A program made the position numbers and the translations under genes. Shown here one piece after another: positions 7,015 through 16,900 of a DNA stretch of 53,057 nt; position 1 is the stretch's first letter, and the number at the start of each line of letters is the position of its first letter. The notes beneath the pieces were generated by a model that worked only from the letters and a program-made list of their open reading frames with translations, did no database searches and had not been told where the DNA came from. The stretch spans positions 1 through 53,057 of the forward strand of contig CAYXSW010000008.1 in the NCBI GenBank assembly GCA_964467915.1, in the 5' to 3' direction. Source of the stretch: MED-G16 sp964467915 (GTDB lineage Bacteria > Bacteroidota > Bacteroidia > Cytophagales > MED-G16).

Positions 7015-9408
7015 ATGAGAATATTTTGCCTTTCGTTTTTATTTTTATTTGTAAACAACAATTTATTGTCTCAGGATAATTGTGAAAAGGTAATCTCAGG
7101 TAAGGTATTAGATATAGAAAAGAATGAGCCCTTATCAGGAGTATTAATAAGAATATTTGATTCTGAAAATTTTACTATTTCTGATGATAAAGGTAATTTC
7201 TTTTTAGAAGACTTATGTTCTGATCAAATTAAAGTAAATGTGTCTAGGTATGGATACTATGATACAATATTTGATATAAATAATGAAAACTCAAATATAT
7301 ATTTAACCCAAGAGACATTTGAGCTTAGTTCTGTATTAATCCAGGACAAGAAAGAAAAAAATTCTGGGACACAAACTATTTCTCAGCAATCTTTAAACTT
7401 AGATCAAAAACAAATTGATCCTACAATGACTCTAGCTAGTATTGTTAGTGAAATTGATGGGGTAACATTTACTTCGGCTGGGTCAAATGTTGAGTTGCCT
7501 GTTATCCATGGGTTGTATGGAAATAGAGTGCTAATTCTTAATAACTATTTAAAACATGGTTTTCAGAATTGGGGAAATCAACATGCTCCAGAAATTAATA
7601 CATCTTCTATAAGTAATATCTCTGTGATAAAAGGTGCTTCTGGAGTTCGTTTTGGACCAGAGGCTCTTGGTGGGGTAATTATAGTTGAACCTGACCCTAT
7701 GAAATTAAATCACCCATATTATATTAATATTAGTTCAGGGTATCAGACAAATGGAAAAGGTAAAAATTTTAATTTTAATGCTGGTAATGGTTATAAAAAT
7801 TGGGGATATTTTTTAGGTTTTGATTATATAAAGATTGGAGATAGACACACACCATCATACTCTCTAACAAACTCTGGGAAAAAAGAAAAATCTATAAACT
7901 TTGGTTTACACTATCATCTAAAAAATTTTGATATAAAATTATATTATAATTATGTAGATTTAAATCTAGCCCTCCTTAGGTCTTCAGTTTTTCATAGCGG
8001 TAATGCATTATCTCAAGCATTAAATTCTGACACACCTCTTTTTATTAGACCATTTTCTTATTCAATAAATGAGCCGAATCAATTAGCAAAACATCATTTT
8101 GCAAAAGCAAATATAAATTGGTGGTATAATGAAAATGAAAAGATATCTTTGACTGTTGGAAGTCAGTTCAATAAAAGAAAAGAGTTTGATGTAAGACGAA
8201 ATTCTTTTAAGCCAATTATTAATTTGGATCTATTTACTTATGATTATTTACTTGAGTGGGACCATTCATTTTATGAGAATATTAATGGTCTAATTGGATT
8301 GCATTATTTTAATCAAGATAATGATAATAATCCCGGTACAGGGACTACTCCTTTCATTCCAAATTATAATACCAATAGATTTAGTTTTTATCTTATTGAA
8401 GCTATTAAAATTAATAATAGTTTATTAGAGTTTGGAGTTAGATTTGACACTGAAAATTATAATGTCAGAGGGAGAGAAACAAATCAAAATATTTTTAGAG
8501 ATGAAAATAATTTTACTAATGTCACTTTTTCATTAGGGTACGAAAAAGAATTCTCTGAAAATATATCAATTAGATCAAATTTAGGTTCAGCATGGCGAAC
8601 TCCGAACATGGCAGAATTATATAGCTTCGGATCCCATGGTTTTAAAACCACATTTGGTTTGTTGAGATATTATAACGACGATAATGATAAAATAAAAACA
8701 GATAAGGTTCTTGGAATGGATGATGGTTCATCGCCAGAAAAATCATTAAAATTTATAAATGAAGTTGATTTTAGTAGAGATAAGAACGATCTAAAAATAA
8801 CTTTATTTTCAAACTATATTTTAAATTATGTTTTTGAAAGACCAATTGGTTTATATGGAACGGTAAGAGGTCCAATGCCATATTTTGTTTTTGATCAGTC
8901 TGACATAGTTCTTGTTGGTTCTGATTTGTATTTCCAAAGAAAATTTTCAAAAAAATTCAAGTCTTCTCTAAGATTAAATTATCTATGGTCTAAAAATTTA
9001 ATTAAAAACGGAGAGATGATAAATCAACCACCCATTAGAATTGCAAATAACTTAATGTGGAATACTAAGGCTTTTTGGAAAATAAATCACTCTGAAATAT
9101 CAATATCTCCAAGTTATACTTTTCATCAATTTCAGTCTCCTATGACAATAAGTCCAGATGAACTCATTAGTGGTTTGATTGATGTAAATCTACAGTCTGA
9201 TATTTTTGATTTTAAGGATGCGCCTGATGGGTATTTTCTAATAGACTTTGCATGGAAATTTAAAATAGCTGATTTTTCAGCTTCTGTTGAAGTAAAAAAT
9301 TTACTCAATAAAAAGTATAGGAATTATTTAAATGAAATGAGATATTTTGCAGATGAAATGGGACGTAATTTTTTATTAAATATTTCATATAGAATTAGTA
9401 AGAAATAA
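7015..9408 (+). CDS. TonB-dependent outer-membrane receptor (ZnuD-like)
   Basis: The 797-residue product has a signal peptide ending LLSQ and a CarboxypepD_reg-like domain (about 25-110; GKVLDIEKNEPLSGV, ISDDKGNFFLEDL). A plug domain follows (about 130-230; IPVIHG-type PVIHGLYGNRVLIL, then GVRFGPEALGGVIIVEP), and a 22-strand-type barrel ends at a C-terminal aromatic-rich strand. The motif SAWRTPNMAELYSFGSHG resembles zinc-type receptors (ELYSxGxHHG). With the His/Cys-rich peptide and the acidic lipoprotein upstream, zinc or another divalent metal is the best guess. Ligand specificity cannot be read directly. Confidence 0.88.
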   Translation: MRIFCLSFLFLFVNNNLLSQDNCEKVISGKVLDIEKNEPLSGVLIRIFDSENFTISDDKGNFFLEDLCSDQIKVNVSRYGYYDTIFDINNENSNIYLTQETFELSSVLIQDKKEKNSGTQTISQQSLNLDQKQIDPTMTLASIVSEIDGVTFTSAGSNVELPVIHGLYGNRVLILNNYLKHGFQNWGNQHAPEINTSSISNISVIKGASGVRFGPEALGGVIIVEPDPMKLNHPYYINISSGYQTNGKGKNFNFNAGNGYKNWGYFLGFDYIKIGDRHTPSYSLTNSGKKEKSINFGLHYHLKNFDIKLYYNYVDLNLALLRSSVFHSGNALSQALNSDTPLFIRPFSYSINEPNQLAKHHFAKANINWWYNENEKISLTVGSQFNKRKEFDVRRNSFKPIINLDLFTYDYLLEWDHSFYENINGLIGLHYFNQDNDNNPGTGTTPFIPNYNTNRFSFYLIEAIKINNSLLEFGVRFDTENYNVRGRETNQNIFRDENNFTNVTFSLGYEKEFSENISIRSNLGSAWRTPNMAELYSFGSHGFKTTFGLLRYYNDDNDKIKTDKVLGMDDGSSPEKSLKFINEVDFSRDKNDLKITLFSNYILNYVFERPIGLYGTVRGPMPYFVFDQSDIVLVGSDLYFQRKFSKKFKSSLRLNYLWSKNLIKNGEMINQPPIRIANNLMWNTKAFWKINHSEISISPSYTFHQFQSPMTISPDELISGLIDVNLQSDIFDFKDAPDGYFLIDFAWKFKIADFSASVEVKNLLNKKYRNYLNEMRYFADEMGRNFLLNISYRISKK

Positions 9409-9445
9409 GAATGATTACTTAAAGAATATCTTATAAATTTATTAT

Positions 9446-11809
9446 ATGAAAAAATGTTTTTTTCTAATTGTATTTAATCTAGTCACAATTTTTTCTTATT
9501 CTCAAGTTACATTGTCAGGATATATTGAAGAAGATGGGTCTGGTGAAAGGTTACCTTATTCCAATGTATATATATCAGATATAGAAGTTGGGTCGAGTGC
9601 AAATGAGAACGGGTTCTTTACTATAATTGGTAACATTAAATCTGGCATGACTTTAAAAGCTAGTTATGTTGGATATAAAACGATCTCTATCATTCTAACA
9701 AATGAAATTATTGACAATAATTTAGAAATAAGTCTGACACCTTTAACATCAACATTAAATGAAGTAGTTGTCTCAACTGAATCTAGTAAATTCCTTCAGG
9801 CTAGTACAGAAATAAGTAAACACAAGTTATCTGTTCAGCAACTTAGTCTTATGCCCTCGATAGGAGAGGTTGATATTTTTAGATCTCTTCAGTTATTACC
9901 AGGAGTTAGTGCCACGAATGAAAATAGTTCTGGGCTATATATTAGAGGTGGTGAGCCGCACGAAAACCTTGTGCTTCTAGATGGGATTAAAGTATATAAT
10001 GTAGATCATTTTTTTGGATTTTTTAGTGCGTTTAATGCTAATGCAATTAAAAGTGTTGAATTATATAAGGGAGCTTTCCCTTCAAAGTATGGTGGACGTT
10101 TATCTAGTGTTATTGATTTAGCTGGAAAGGTTGGGAGTTTTAATGAAATCAAGGGAACTGCAAATATTAATCTTTTGAGTGCCTCTGGATCTATTGAGGT
10201 CCCCTTTCTTAAAAAGTTTAGTTTTTTTGCTGCTGGAAGAAGATCATTCACTGATATTTTGCAGACATCTTTTTTTGATAAAATTTTTGACCAGTTTGAT
10301 CCAGATGATGATATTGAAAATTTAGATCCCTGGGTTCCGAAATTTAATTTTTATGATTTTAATACTAAGATCTCTTATAAACCAACAAAAGATGATCTGA
10401 TAACATTTAGTTTTTATAGAGGCCAAGATGACCTAAAAGAGACTAGCGACACAAAAAGATATCAGTTCCCTAATTTTGGAGATATTGATAAGATTGAAAT
10501 TAATGGTGACTTAGATAGGATTTCTAGATGGGGTAATCGTGGTTACTCATTCAAGTGGTCAAGGCAGTGGAATCCTAAGTTTTATAATAGTTTTAACGTA
10601 TCATTTTCTGAGTATTATAATTATCAGGATGATTCCTACTTTGTACAGGCAATAATACCAGATGATTCTGTAATCTTTGATCTTAGTGTATTACTTGATC
10701 AAGATAATACTGTACAAGATTTTACTGCTAGATATGATGGCGAGATAATATCTGGTCAAAACAATAAGTTTGAGTTTGGGTTAGAGTTTACTAATTCAGA
10801 GGTAGATTACTTGTTTGTGAGAGATGACACACTCACTATTCTTAATACACGTCAGGTATCTGATCTATACTCTGGTTATCTCTCTTATGACCTCACATCA
10901 GTTAAGAATTTAAATTTAAAGGTTGGACTAAGAGCAAGTCATTATGAGGCAACAAATAAAAATTATTTGTCTCCAAGGTTTCAGTTGGATTATGAATTTT
11001 TTAAAAACTTAAAAATAAAGCTTGGATATGGTATTCATAATCAATTTGTAAAACAAATTGTAGGAGAGAATGTAACATCGAGGTCTAGGGATTTTTGGCA
11101 ACTGTCAGATGATGATGATATAAGTGTAGGTGAGTCCACTCATTATATTGCTGGGTTATCTTATGAAAATAACTCTTGGCTTATTGACACTGAATTTTTC
11201 TATAAAGACATCAAAAATATAACTGAGTTCTCTTTGAGATTTCAAAATACTAATCTCAACTCTCTTTTTTTTAATGGAAATGGAACCATAAAAGGATTTG
11301 AGACTCTATTACAAAAAAAGGTTGACAAGTATACGGGGTGGGTTTCTTATACATATTTAGATACTGAAAACATTTTCCCTTTATTAAATGAAGGGAATCC
11401 TTTTCCTGCACCCAATACTCAAAAAAATGAATTTAAAATATTTAATAATTATGAATTAAATGGATGGAATTTTTCTATAAATTTTATTTACGGTTCAGGG
11501 AAAGCATTTACAGAGCCATCCTATAATTATAATATTACACTATTAGATGATTCTAATCTTAATTTTATAGGTGTAGGTCCTAAAAACGGTTCCTTACTTC
11601 CTGATTATCATAGGCTGGACTTATCAATCCATCATATTTTTAATATAAATGACAATACTAAAGGGGATATTGGCCTTTCTGTTTTTAACCTTTATAATAA
11701 TCTTAATGTGTGGTATTATGAATACAGTTTTGACCAGAGACCATACGTAAGGCAAACAAAATCTTATTTAGGAATTGTGCCTAACATTTCATTTAAATTA
11801 ACTTTTTAG
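9446..11809 (+). CDS. TonB-dependent receptor paired with a DUF4249 lipoprotein
   Basis: The 787-residue product has a signal peptide (ending FSYSQ) and a CarboxypepD_reg-like domain (about 22-105; GYIEEDGSGERLPYSNVYI). The plug has LQLLPGVSATNENSSGLYIRGG, DGIKVYNVDHFFG and FPSKYGGRLSSV (about 145-225), followed by a large barrel ending SFKLTF. The LPGV...RGG...YGGRLS order is that of Bacteroidota receptors which travel with DUF4249 lipoproteins; the DUF4249 gene follows after 1 bp. It is distinct from the metal-type receptor upstream, from which it is separated by only 37 bp. The substrate is unknown. Confidence 0.9.
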   Translation: MKKCFFLIVFNLVTIFSYSQVTLSGYIEEDGSGERLPYSNVYISDIEVGSSANENGFFTIIGNIKSGMTLKASYVGYKTISIILTNEIIDNNLEISLTPLTSTLNEVVVSTESSKFLQASTEISKHKLSVQQLSLMPSIGEVDIFRSLQLLPGVSATNENSSGLYIRGGEPHENLVLLDGIKVYNVDHFFGFFSAFNANAIKSVELYKGAFPSKYGGRLSSVIDLAGKVGSFNEIKGTANINLLSASGSIEVPFLKKFSFFAAGRRSFTDILQTSFFDKIFDQFDPDDDIENLDPWVPKFNFYDFNTKISYKPTKDDLITFSFYRGQDDLKETSDTKRYQFPNFGDIDKIEINGDLDRISRWGNRGYSFKWSRQWNPKFYNSFNVSFSEYYNYQDDSYFVQAIIPDDSVIFDLSVLLDQDNTVQDFTARYDGEIISGQNNKFEFGLEFTNSEVDYLFVRDDTLTILNTRQVSDLYSGYLSYDLTSVKNLNLKVGLRASHYEATNKNYLSPRFQLDYEFFKNLKIKLGYGIHNQFVKQIVGENVTSRSRDFWQLSDDDDISVGESTHYIAGLSYENNSWLIDTEFFYKDIKNITEFSLRFQNTNLNSLFFNGNGTIKGFETLLQKKVDKYTGWVSYTYLDTENIFPLLNEGNPFPAPNTQKNEFKIFNNYELNGWNFSINFIYGSGKAFTEPSYNYNITLLDDSNLNFIGVGPKNGSLLPDYHRLDLSIHHIFNINDNTKGDIGLSVFNLYNNLNVWYYEYSFDQRPYVRQTKSYLGIVPNISFKLTF

Positions 11810-11810
11810 G

Positions 11811-12632
11811 ATGAAGAAAATATTTGGACTTTTAATAATTATTTTATTCTCATGTGATAATGAAATACCCATCGAAGATAACTTTGTAGTTGAGGCTTTT
11901 CTTTTTCAAGGTGAGAAAGTTGATGATGTGAGAATTAAAGAAACTAAGCTATGGAACTCAGAAGATAGCATAGACACATATATAGGGAATGCAAATATTA
12001 AGTTATATGGCAATGGTTCTGAATATAGTTTAGAATATAATAGCACTGAAGGAAATTATTTTATTGACGATGATTTGGAAATTATATCGGGAAACACATA
12101 TGGTATTGAAGTAATTGTTGATAATCGAACAGCAACAGCAGAAACAGTTGTGCCTACTAAACCTATTGGGTTAGAGATGTCAGAGGATAAAATTGTTATA
12201 CCACCTCTAGTTCTCTCGCCAGCTCTTCCAAACATATTATCTGAATTATTTGAAAGTGCTAGGACGAATGTCACATGGGATAATTCTGATGAAGAATATC
12301 ATTACCTAACTATCAAGTATGAAGGTGAAGATGAAGACCCAATATTTAGTGATGAGATTCCTGGTCAAGTCGGTGAATTTTTTTCAAACTTTTCACTACA
12401 GTCAGCGCCTTTAAGAGAGGATAGTTATAATGTGATTTGTATGAGCCTTAAAAATTATGGGAAATATAAGGTCACTCTATACAAAATAAATAAAGACTAC
12501 TATACTTTGTTTGAAAGTGAGATACAAGATGGCACTGAATTAAATGAGCCCCCTTCAAATATTATAAATGCTTTTGGAGTGTTTTCAGCATTTGCAAGCG
12601 ATACTACCAGTTTTGAGATAGTAAGAGAATGA
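11811..12632 (+). CDS. DUF4249 lipoprotein
   Basis: The 273-residue protein has a short lipoprotein signal with Cys15 (LFSCDN). The beginning NFVVEAFLFQGEKVDDVRI, followed by NANIKLYG, GNYFIDDDLEIISGNTYGIEV and VPTKP, matches the DUF4249 pattern of Ig-like beta segments with a bound 'VPxxP' region. Such proteins occur with CarboxypepD_reg TonB receptors, here 1 bp upstream, and are presumed surface or periplasmic partners in ligand handling. Its stop abuts, without any spacer, the stop of the DoxX-like gene on the other strand. Confidence 0.85.
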   Translation: MKKIFGLLIIILFSCDNEIPIEDNFVVEAFLFQGEKVDDVRIKETKLWNSEDSIDTYIGNANIKLYGNGSEYSLEYNSTEGNYFIDDDLEIISGNTYGIEVIVDNRTATAETVVPTKPIGLEMSEDKIVIPPLVLSPALPNILSELFESARTNVTWDNSDEEYHYLTIKYEGEDEDPIFSDEIPGQVGEFFSNFSLQSAPLREDSYNVICMSLKNYGKYKVTLYKINKDYYTLFESEIQDGTELNEPPSNIINAFGVFSAFASDTTSFEIVRE

Positions 12633-13007
12633 TTATTTTCTTATCCAATAAGCAATCCAAATAAATATTCCTTGGACAGGCAGTCTCCATGTTGCAATAT
12701 CTTGTGTAGCCCCTATAGCTTCTTGTGCTTGTGCACTTTGAGCTAAATATATATTTGCAGGAAAAACAGCAACTAGTAACAAGATTAAACCAATAGATCC
12801 CAAGTATCTATACCTTGGTATTAGAATCATTAGTCCAAATAGTATTTCAAACAAACCACTTAAATATACTAACTCAAGATGATACGGAAGATAAGGAGGA
12901 ATAATAGCTAGAAAGTAATTAGGATCAATGAAATGCTTTATGCCAACTATTACGTAAAAAACTGAAGATAGTATTATTAAAATATATTTTGCTAGGATAA
13001 CTTTCAT
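12633..13007 (-). CDS. DoxX/MauE-like four-helix membrane protein
   Basis: From the ATG at 13007 the product is 124 residues with four transmembrane helices. It carries the DoxX-like pattern: GIKHFIDPNYFLAIIPPYLP after helix 1, YLSGLFEILFGLMILIPRYR in helix 2, LLLVAVFPANIYL in helix 3, and a final WRLPVQGIFIWIAYW. A longer reading from 13055 would overlap the divergent gene at 13027 by 29 bp and adds only a basic, non-conserved leader (MNKMNKMFFIF), so the shorter start is preferred. Members are associated with redox or quinone-related membrane functions, but the activity here is unknown. Only 19 bp separate it from the divergent carrier gene. Confidence 0.82.
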   Translation of the reverse strand: MKVILAKYILIILSSVFYVIVGIKHFIDPNYFLAIIPPYLPYHLELVYLSGLFEILFGLMILIPRYRYLGSIGLILLLVAVFPANIYLAQSAQAQEAIGATQDIATWRLPVQGIFIWIAYWIRK

Positions 13008-13026
13008 TTTAATATATTTACGAAAT

Positions 13027-13770
13027 ATGAAGAACATTTTGTTCATTTTATTCATTTTTTTTAATATTTCATCTTATTCTCAAGATGCGGTAAGTATTCT
13101 TAAAAGATCTGAAGAAAAAATCCGAGGAGTAAAATCATCATATGTCGAGATGGCTATAACCATTGTTAGGCCAAAATGGAGGAAAGAGATGACTATGAAG
13201 GGGTGGTCTATAGGAGAGGACTACTTTTCTTCTGTCGTTATGACTCCTGTTAAAGAAAAGGGGACTGTCTTTCTGAAAAGAGAAAATGAAGTCTGGAATT
13301 ATATCCCTTCAATAGAGAGAACAATAAAACTTCCTCCGTCTATGATGATGCAAAATTGGATGGGCACAGATTTTACAAATGATGATCTTGTTCAAAGATC
13401 ATCTATTTCTGATGACTACACTAATACTATTATTGGCGAAGAGAATATCGAGGGGTATGATTGTTGGATAATAGAACTTGTACCTAACGAAGATGCAGCT
13501 GTGGTCTGGGGTAAACTTATTATGTGGATTGATAAGGAGCATTACATGCAATTAAAAACCCAATTTTTTGATGAATATGGAGACTTAGTTAGTGTGATGA
13601 CATCCAATAAAGTAAAAGATTTTGGAAATAAAAAATTACCAGCAGTTATAGAATATGTGCCGCTTGATAAAGAAGGGAATAAGACTATAATTGAAAGACT
13701 TATATGGGATTTTGATATTGATATTAGTCAGAGGTACTTCCTGCCTAGCTACATGAAAAATTTAAGATGA
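13027..13770 (+). CDS. LolA-like outer-membrane lipoprotein-sorting protein (PF17131 type)
   Basis: The 247-residue protein has a signal peptide ending SSYSQ and an unclosed-barrel LolA/LppX-like domain. Family features are WRKEMTMKGWSIG, VKEKGTVFLKRENEVWNYIPSIERTIKLPPSMM (about residues 75-108), MQNWMGTDFTNDDLV, and C-terminal RLIWDFDIDISQRYFLPSYMKNLR. This subfamily binds a lipid or acyl chain and ferries it across the periplasm in systems with RND/MMPL or ABC transporters. Here its stop overlaps the first permease ATG by 4 bp, making it the likely periplasmic carrier of the ABC machine downstream. Confidence 0.88.
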   Translation: MKNILFILFIFFNISSYSQDAVSILKRSEEKIRGVKSSYVEMAITIVRPKWRKEMTMKGWSIGEDYFSSVVMTPVKEKGTVFLKRENEVWNYIPSIERTIKLPPSMMMQNWMGTDFTNDDLVQRSSISDDYTNTIIGEENIEGYDCWIIELVPNEDAAVVWGKLIMWIDKEHYMQLKTQFFDEYGDLVSVMTSNKVKDFGNKKLPAVIEYVPLDKEGNKTIIERLIWDFDIDISQRYFLPSYMKNLR

Positions 13771-14990
13771 TACTAAAAATTGCTTTAAGAAACATTTATA
13801 GGAATAAGAAGAGAAGCTTGATTACGATCTCCTCTATTTTTGCTGCTCTTTTTTTTATAGTTCTGATGCGAGCTCTTCAATTTGGTTTCTATGACAAGTT
13901 AATTGAGACTGTAGTAGAATCTTATGCTGGTTATGTTGAGATCCATGCTGATGGTTTCTGGGATAATCAAAGTTTAGATAACTCTATGGAAGTAGATCAA
14001 CGCCTCATAGATGATATTAAATCTGTAGAGGGTGTTGATAATATTGTACAAAGACTTCAGACCTTCTCATTGATATCTATGGGAGACAAAACAAAAGGAG
14101 GGGTAATTAATGGCATAAATATTTCTGAGGAACAAAAAATAACTGATTGGAATAAAAAGATGTTATCGGGCTCTGTTAATTTAGGTGATAATGAGATCAT
14201 CATTGGAAAAGGAATTGCAAAATATTTTGATGTAGCAGAAAATGACACCTTAATTTTATATGGCCAGGGCTATAGGGGTATGATGGCAGCCGGAAAATTC
14301 CCAATCATAGGAATTATAGATCTTAAAAACCCAGACCTTAATAAGTTAGGTGTTTTTATGAATATGGAAACAGCAAGAAATTATGTCTCATCAGATGAAA
14401 TATCTACACATATAATCATTGATAAAGAACAATACTATAAAGAGGAAAAAATTGTTGATGATCTTTCTCAGCTTCTTTCAGATGACTTTGAGGTAATGAC
14501 ATGGAAGCAAACGCTCCCAGAAATTGAACAAACTATAACTGCTGATAGTGCAGGAGGTATTATTATGGCTTTTATTTTATATGTAATTGTAGTATTTGGT
14601 ATGTTTGGGACTGTCCTGATGATGACTGAAGAAAGAAAGTATGAATTTGGTGTATTAATTTCAATAGGAATGAGTAGGATGAGATTATTTGGGATTATCT
14701 TAATTGAGACAATTATCTTGTCTATGATTGGTGTTGTAATGGCAATATTAATCACCTATCCTATTAGTTATTATTATTATTTGAATCCAATTAATTTGGC
14801 TGATTTGATGGGGGATGGAGCTGATATGATGATTGAAGAAATGGGTTTTTCTCCAATAGCACCTATGTCAATTTCATGGGATATACCTTTATCTCATGCT
14901 CTAGTAATTTTTATTTTTTCTCTAATTATATCTATATATCCTGCAATAAAAATTATGAAACTGAATCCGGTAAAATCAATGAAATCATGA
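13767..14990 (+). CDS. FtsX/MacB-type ABC transporter permease, first subunit
   Basis: The 407-residue permease begins with the typical LKIALRNIYRNKKRSLIT followed by TM1 (about 18-40). A large periplasmic MacB_PCD domain (about 45-255) follows, then the FtsX module with three helices; its cytoplasmic loop TEERKYEFGVLISIGMSR is the usual coupling motif. It ends PAIKIMKLNPVKSMKS, the family's usual tail. It overlaps the LolA-like gene (ATGA) and the second permease (ATGA), so expression is coupled. With the next gene it should make a heterodimeric type VII (mechanotransmission) ABC complex working on periplasmic or membrane-extracted substrate. Confidence 0.92.
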   Translation: MILKIALRNIYRNKKRSLITISSIFAALFFIVLMRALQFGFYDKLIETVVESYAGYVEIHADGFWDNQSLDNSMEVDQRLIDDIKSVEGVDNIVQRLQTFSLISMGDKTKGGVINGINISEEQKITDWNKKMLSGSVNLGDNEIIIGKGIAKYFDVAENDTLILYGQGYRGMMAAGKFPIIGIIDLKNPDLNKLGVFMNMETARNYVSSDEISTHIIIDKEQYYKEEKIVDDLSQLLSDDFEVMTWKQTLPEIEQTITADSAGGIIMAFILYVIVVFGMFGTVLMMTEERKYEFGVLISIGMSRMRLFGIILIETIILSMIGVVMAILITYPISYYYYLNPINLADLMGDGADMMIEEMGFSPIAPMSISWDIPLSHALVIFIFSLIISIYPAIKIMKLNPVKSMKS

Positions 14991-16213
14991 ATATTTTAAC
15001 ATTATTAAAGATTTCTTGGAGAAATGTATGGAGGAGTAAACTTAGAAGTTTTGTTGTAATACTATCTGTTGTTTTTGGAATCCTTGGTGGAATAATTATG
15101 ATTGCCATGTCATACGGATTAAATGAGGAGAGGATGAATAATGCTGTTGAAACATATCTTTCTCACATCCAAATTCACAATAATTCATTCAGGGAGGATT
15201 ATAATATTAAACATACCATAAACAATCTTGATAAAATTGAGAAAGCTTTAAATGAAGATGACAGGGTAGTCTCTTACACAAAGAGAGTTATTTTAAATGG
15301 TATGTTATCTAATTCAAATGGGTCATATGGAATTGAGATAAAGGGGGTAAATCCAGAAACAGAAAAAAAGGTAACAAATACTCATAAAAAACTAATTGAG
15401 GGAGAATATTTTAATTCAAAGAGAGATAATACAATTCTAGTTGGAAAAAAATTAGCAGACAGACTTAATTTAAAGTTAAAATCAAAAGTTGTTATTACTT
15501 TTCAAGATGAATTCAATGAATTGACATCGTTATTATATAGGGTTGAAGGAATATTTAAGTCAGGCAATTCAAGATATGATGAATCAAATGTATTTGTGAA
15601 AAATTTAAGTATAACTAATAACTTACCATCTTTCTCGGGTATACATGAAATTCCAATTCTTCTAACCGATATTGAACTTAGAAATAAAGTTAAGAAAGAT
15701 TTAATATCATTTAGTGCTGACAATGTTGTAGAGGGTTGGGATGATATATCGAAAGATCTTGCCTACGCGAATGAGATGCTTGCTGCCGCTCTTTACATTT
15801 TTATGATGATTATATTATCAGGGCTATCATTTGGCATAGTCAATACTATGCTTATGGCAATACTTGAAAGAAAAAGAGAGATAGGTATGTTAATGTCAAT
15901 CGGAATGAATCGTTATAAAATATTTTTGATGATATGTTTTGAAACTGTTTTTCTCTCTGTGATTGCTTTGCCATTTGGTCTTATCTCATCATATCTGATA
16001 GTAGAATATTACTCTGTTGTAGGTATAGATTTATCTATAGTTGAGGCGGGTCTAGAAAATTTTGGTGTAGGCACCAGACTCTATCTCAAAGTGCCTCAAG
16101 AACAATACATAGTAGTTTCTATTATGGTATTTATGATATCTGTAATATCATCGATTTTCCCTTCTCTAAGAGCTTTAAAAATTAATCCTGTAGATGCAAC
16201 TAAAACAATTTAA
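14987..16213 (+). CDS. FtsX/MacB-type ABC transporter permease, second subunit
   Basis: The start is placed at the ATG at 14987, overlapping the previous stop by 4 bp. The open frame extends upstream inside the other permease gene but encodes unrelated sequence there. The 408-residue product begins MNILTLLKISWRNVWRSKLRS, followed by TM1, a periplasmic domain, three C-terminal helices with the loop ERKREIGMLMSIGMNRYKI, and the final PSLRALKINPVDATKTI. It pairs with the preceding permease and the ATPase after 9 bp. The two permeases are similar but clearly distinct, which fits a heterodimer like LolC/LolE. Confidence 0.92.
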   Translation: MNILTLLKISWRNVWRSKLRSFVVILSVVFGILGGIIMIAMSYGLNEERMNNAVETYLSHIQIHNNSFREDYNIKHTINNLDKIEKALNEDDRVVSYTKRVILNGMLSNSNGSYGIEIKGVNPETEKKVTNTHKKLIEGEYFNSKRDNTILVGKKLADRLNLKLKSKVVITFQDEFNELTSLLYRVEGIFKSGNSRYDESNVFVKNLSITNNLPSFSGIHEIPILLTDIELRNKVKKDLISFSADNVVEGWDDISKDLAYANEMLAAALYIFMMIILSGLSFGIVNTMLMAILERKREIGMLMSIGMNRYKIFLMICFETVFLSVIALPFGLISSYLIVEYYSVVGIDLSIVEAGLENFGVGTRLYLKVPQEQYIVVSIMVFMISVISSIFPSLRALKINPVDATKTI

Positions 16214-16222
16214 ATTTGAATT

Positions 16223-16900
16223 ATGATTGAAACAAAAAACTTATCTAAAATATATAATCCAGGAAAATTTGAAGTTAAAGCTGTTAATGATGTTAGTTCC
16301 ATTTTTGAAGATGGTGAATTTACCTCAGTAGTAGGTCCATCTGGCTCAGGTAAAACAACGTTTTTAAATTGTGTAGGTGGATTAGATAAACCATCATCTG
16401 GAGATGTGTATATCTCTGGTGAGAATATCACTAGCTTATCTGGCAATGATATCATTCAATACAGATTAAAAAATATTGGTTTTGTTTTTCAAGCATATAA
16501 CTTAATCCCAGTATTATCTGCAAAAGAAAATATTGAGATGATAATGTTGTTACAGGGCACGGAAGAGAAGAATAGAGAAGAGAGAACTAATGAATTATTG
16601 AATCAAGTTGGTCTATATGATATGAGGAACAGAAGGCCTTCTGAACTTTCAGGTGGTCAGCAACAAAGGGTTGCTGTGGCAAGGGCTCTAGCATCAAAAC
16701 CAAAATTTATTCTTGCAGATGAACCCACTGCAAATTTAGATACTTCCTCAACTTCAAATCTTCTGGATATAATGAGCAAGTTAAATGTTAATGAGAAAAT
16801 TACTTTTATATTCTCAACTCATGATCAGAGAGTTATTGATAGAGCTAGAAGAGTTATAACTTTAGAAGATGGAAAGATTGTCAGCGATAAGAAAAAATAG
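16223..16900 (+). CDS. ABC transporter ATP-binding protein (LolD/MacB class)
   Basis: The 225-residue ATPase has Walker A GPSGSGKTT (residues 38-46), Q-loop FVFQAYNLIPVLSA (Q90), signature LSGGQQQRVAVARAL (142-156), Walker B ILADEPTANLD (163-173) and the H-loop STHD (H200). The Q-loop and PTANLD sequences are characteristic of the LolD/MacB/FtsE branch. It is the energy source for the two permeases immediately upstream and is complete. The downstream outer-membrane gene overlaps its 3' end if the first ATG is used. Confidence 0.95.
   Translation: MIETKNLSKIYNPGKFEVKAVNDVSSIFEDGEFTSVVGPSGSGKTTFLNCVGGLDKPSSGDVYISGENITSLSGNDIIQYRLKNIGFVFQAYNLIPVLSAKENIEMIMLLQGTEEKNREERTNELLNQVGLYDMRNRRPSELSGGQQQRVAVARALASKPKFILADEPTANLDTSSTSNLLDIMSKLNVNEKITFIFSTHDQRVIDRARRVITLEDGKIVSDKKK

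Noticed and set aside
14468..14755. 95-codon minus-strand frame inside the first permease
   Set aside because: Antisense to the FtsX helices; its Ile/Thr-rich sequence is the complement of membrane codons.
16210..16455. 81-codon minus-strand frame opposite the ABC ATPase
   Set aside because: Antisense of Walker A region codons; a very common false frame over ABC ATPases.
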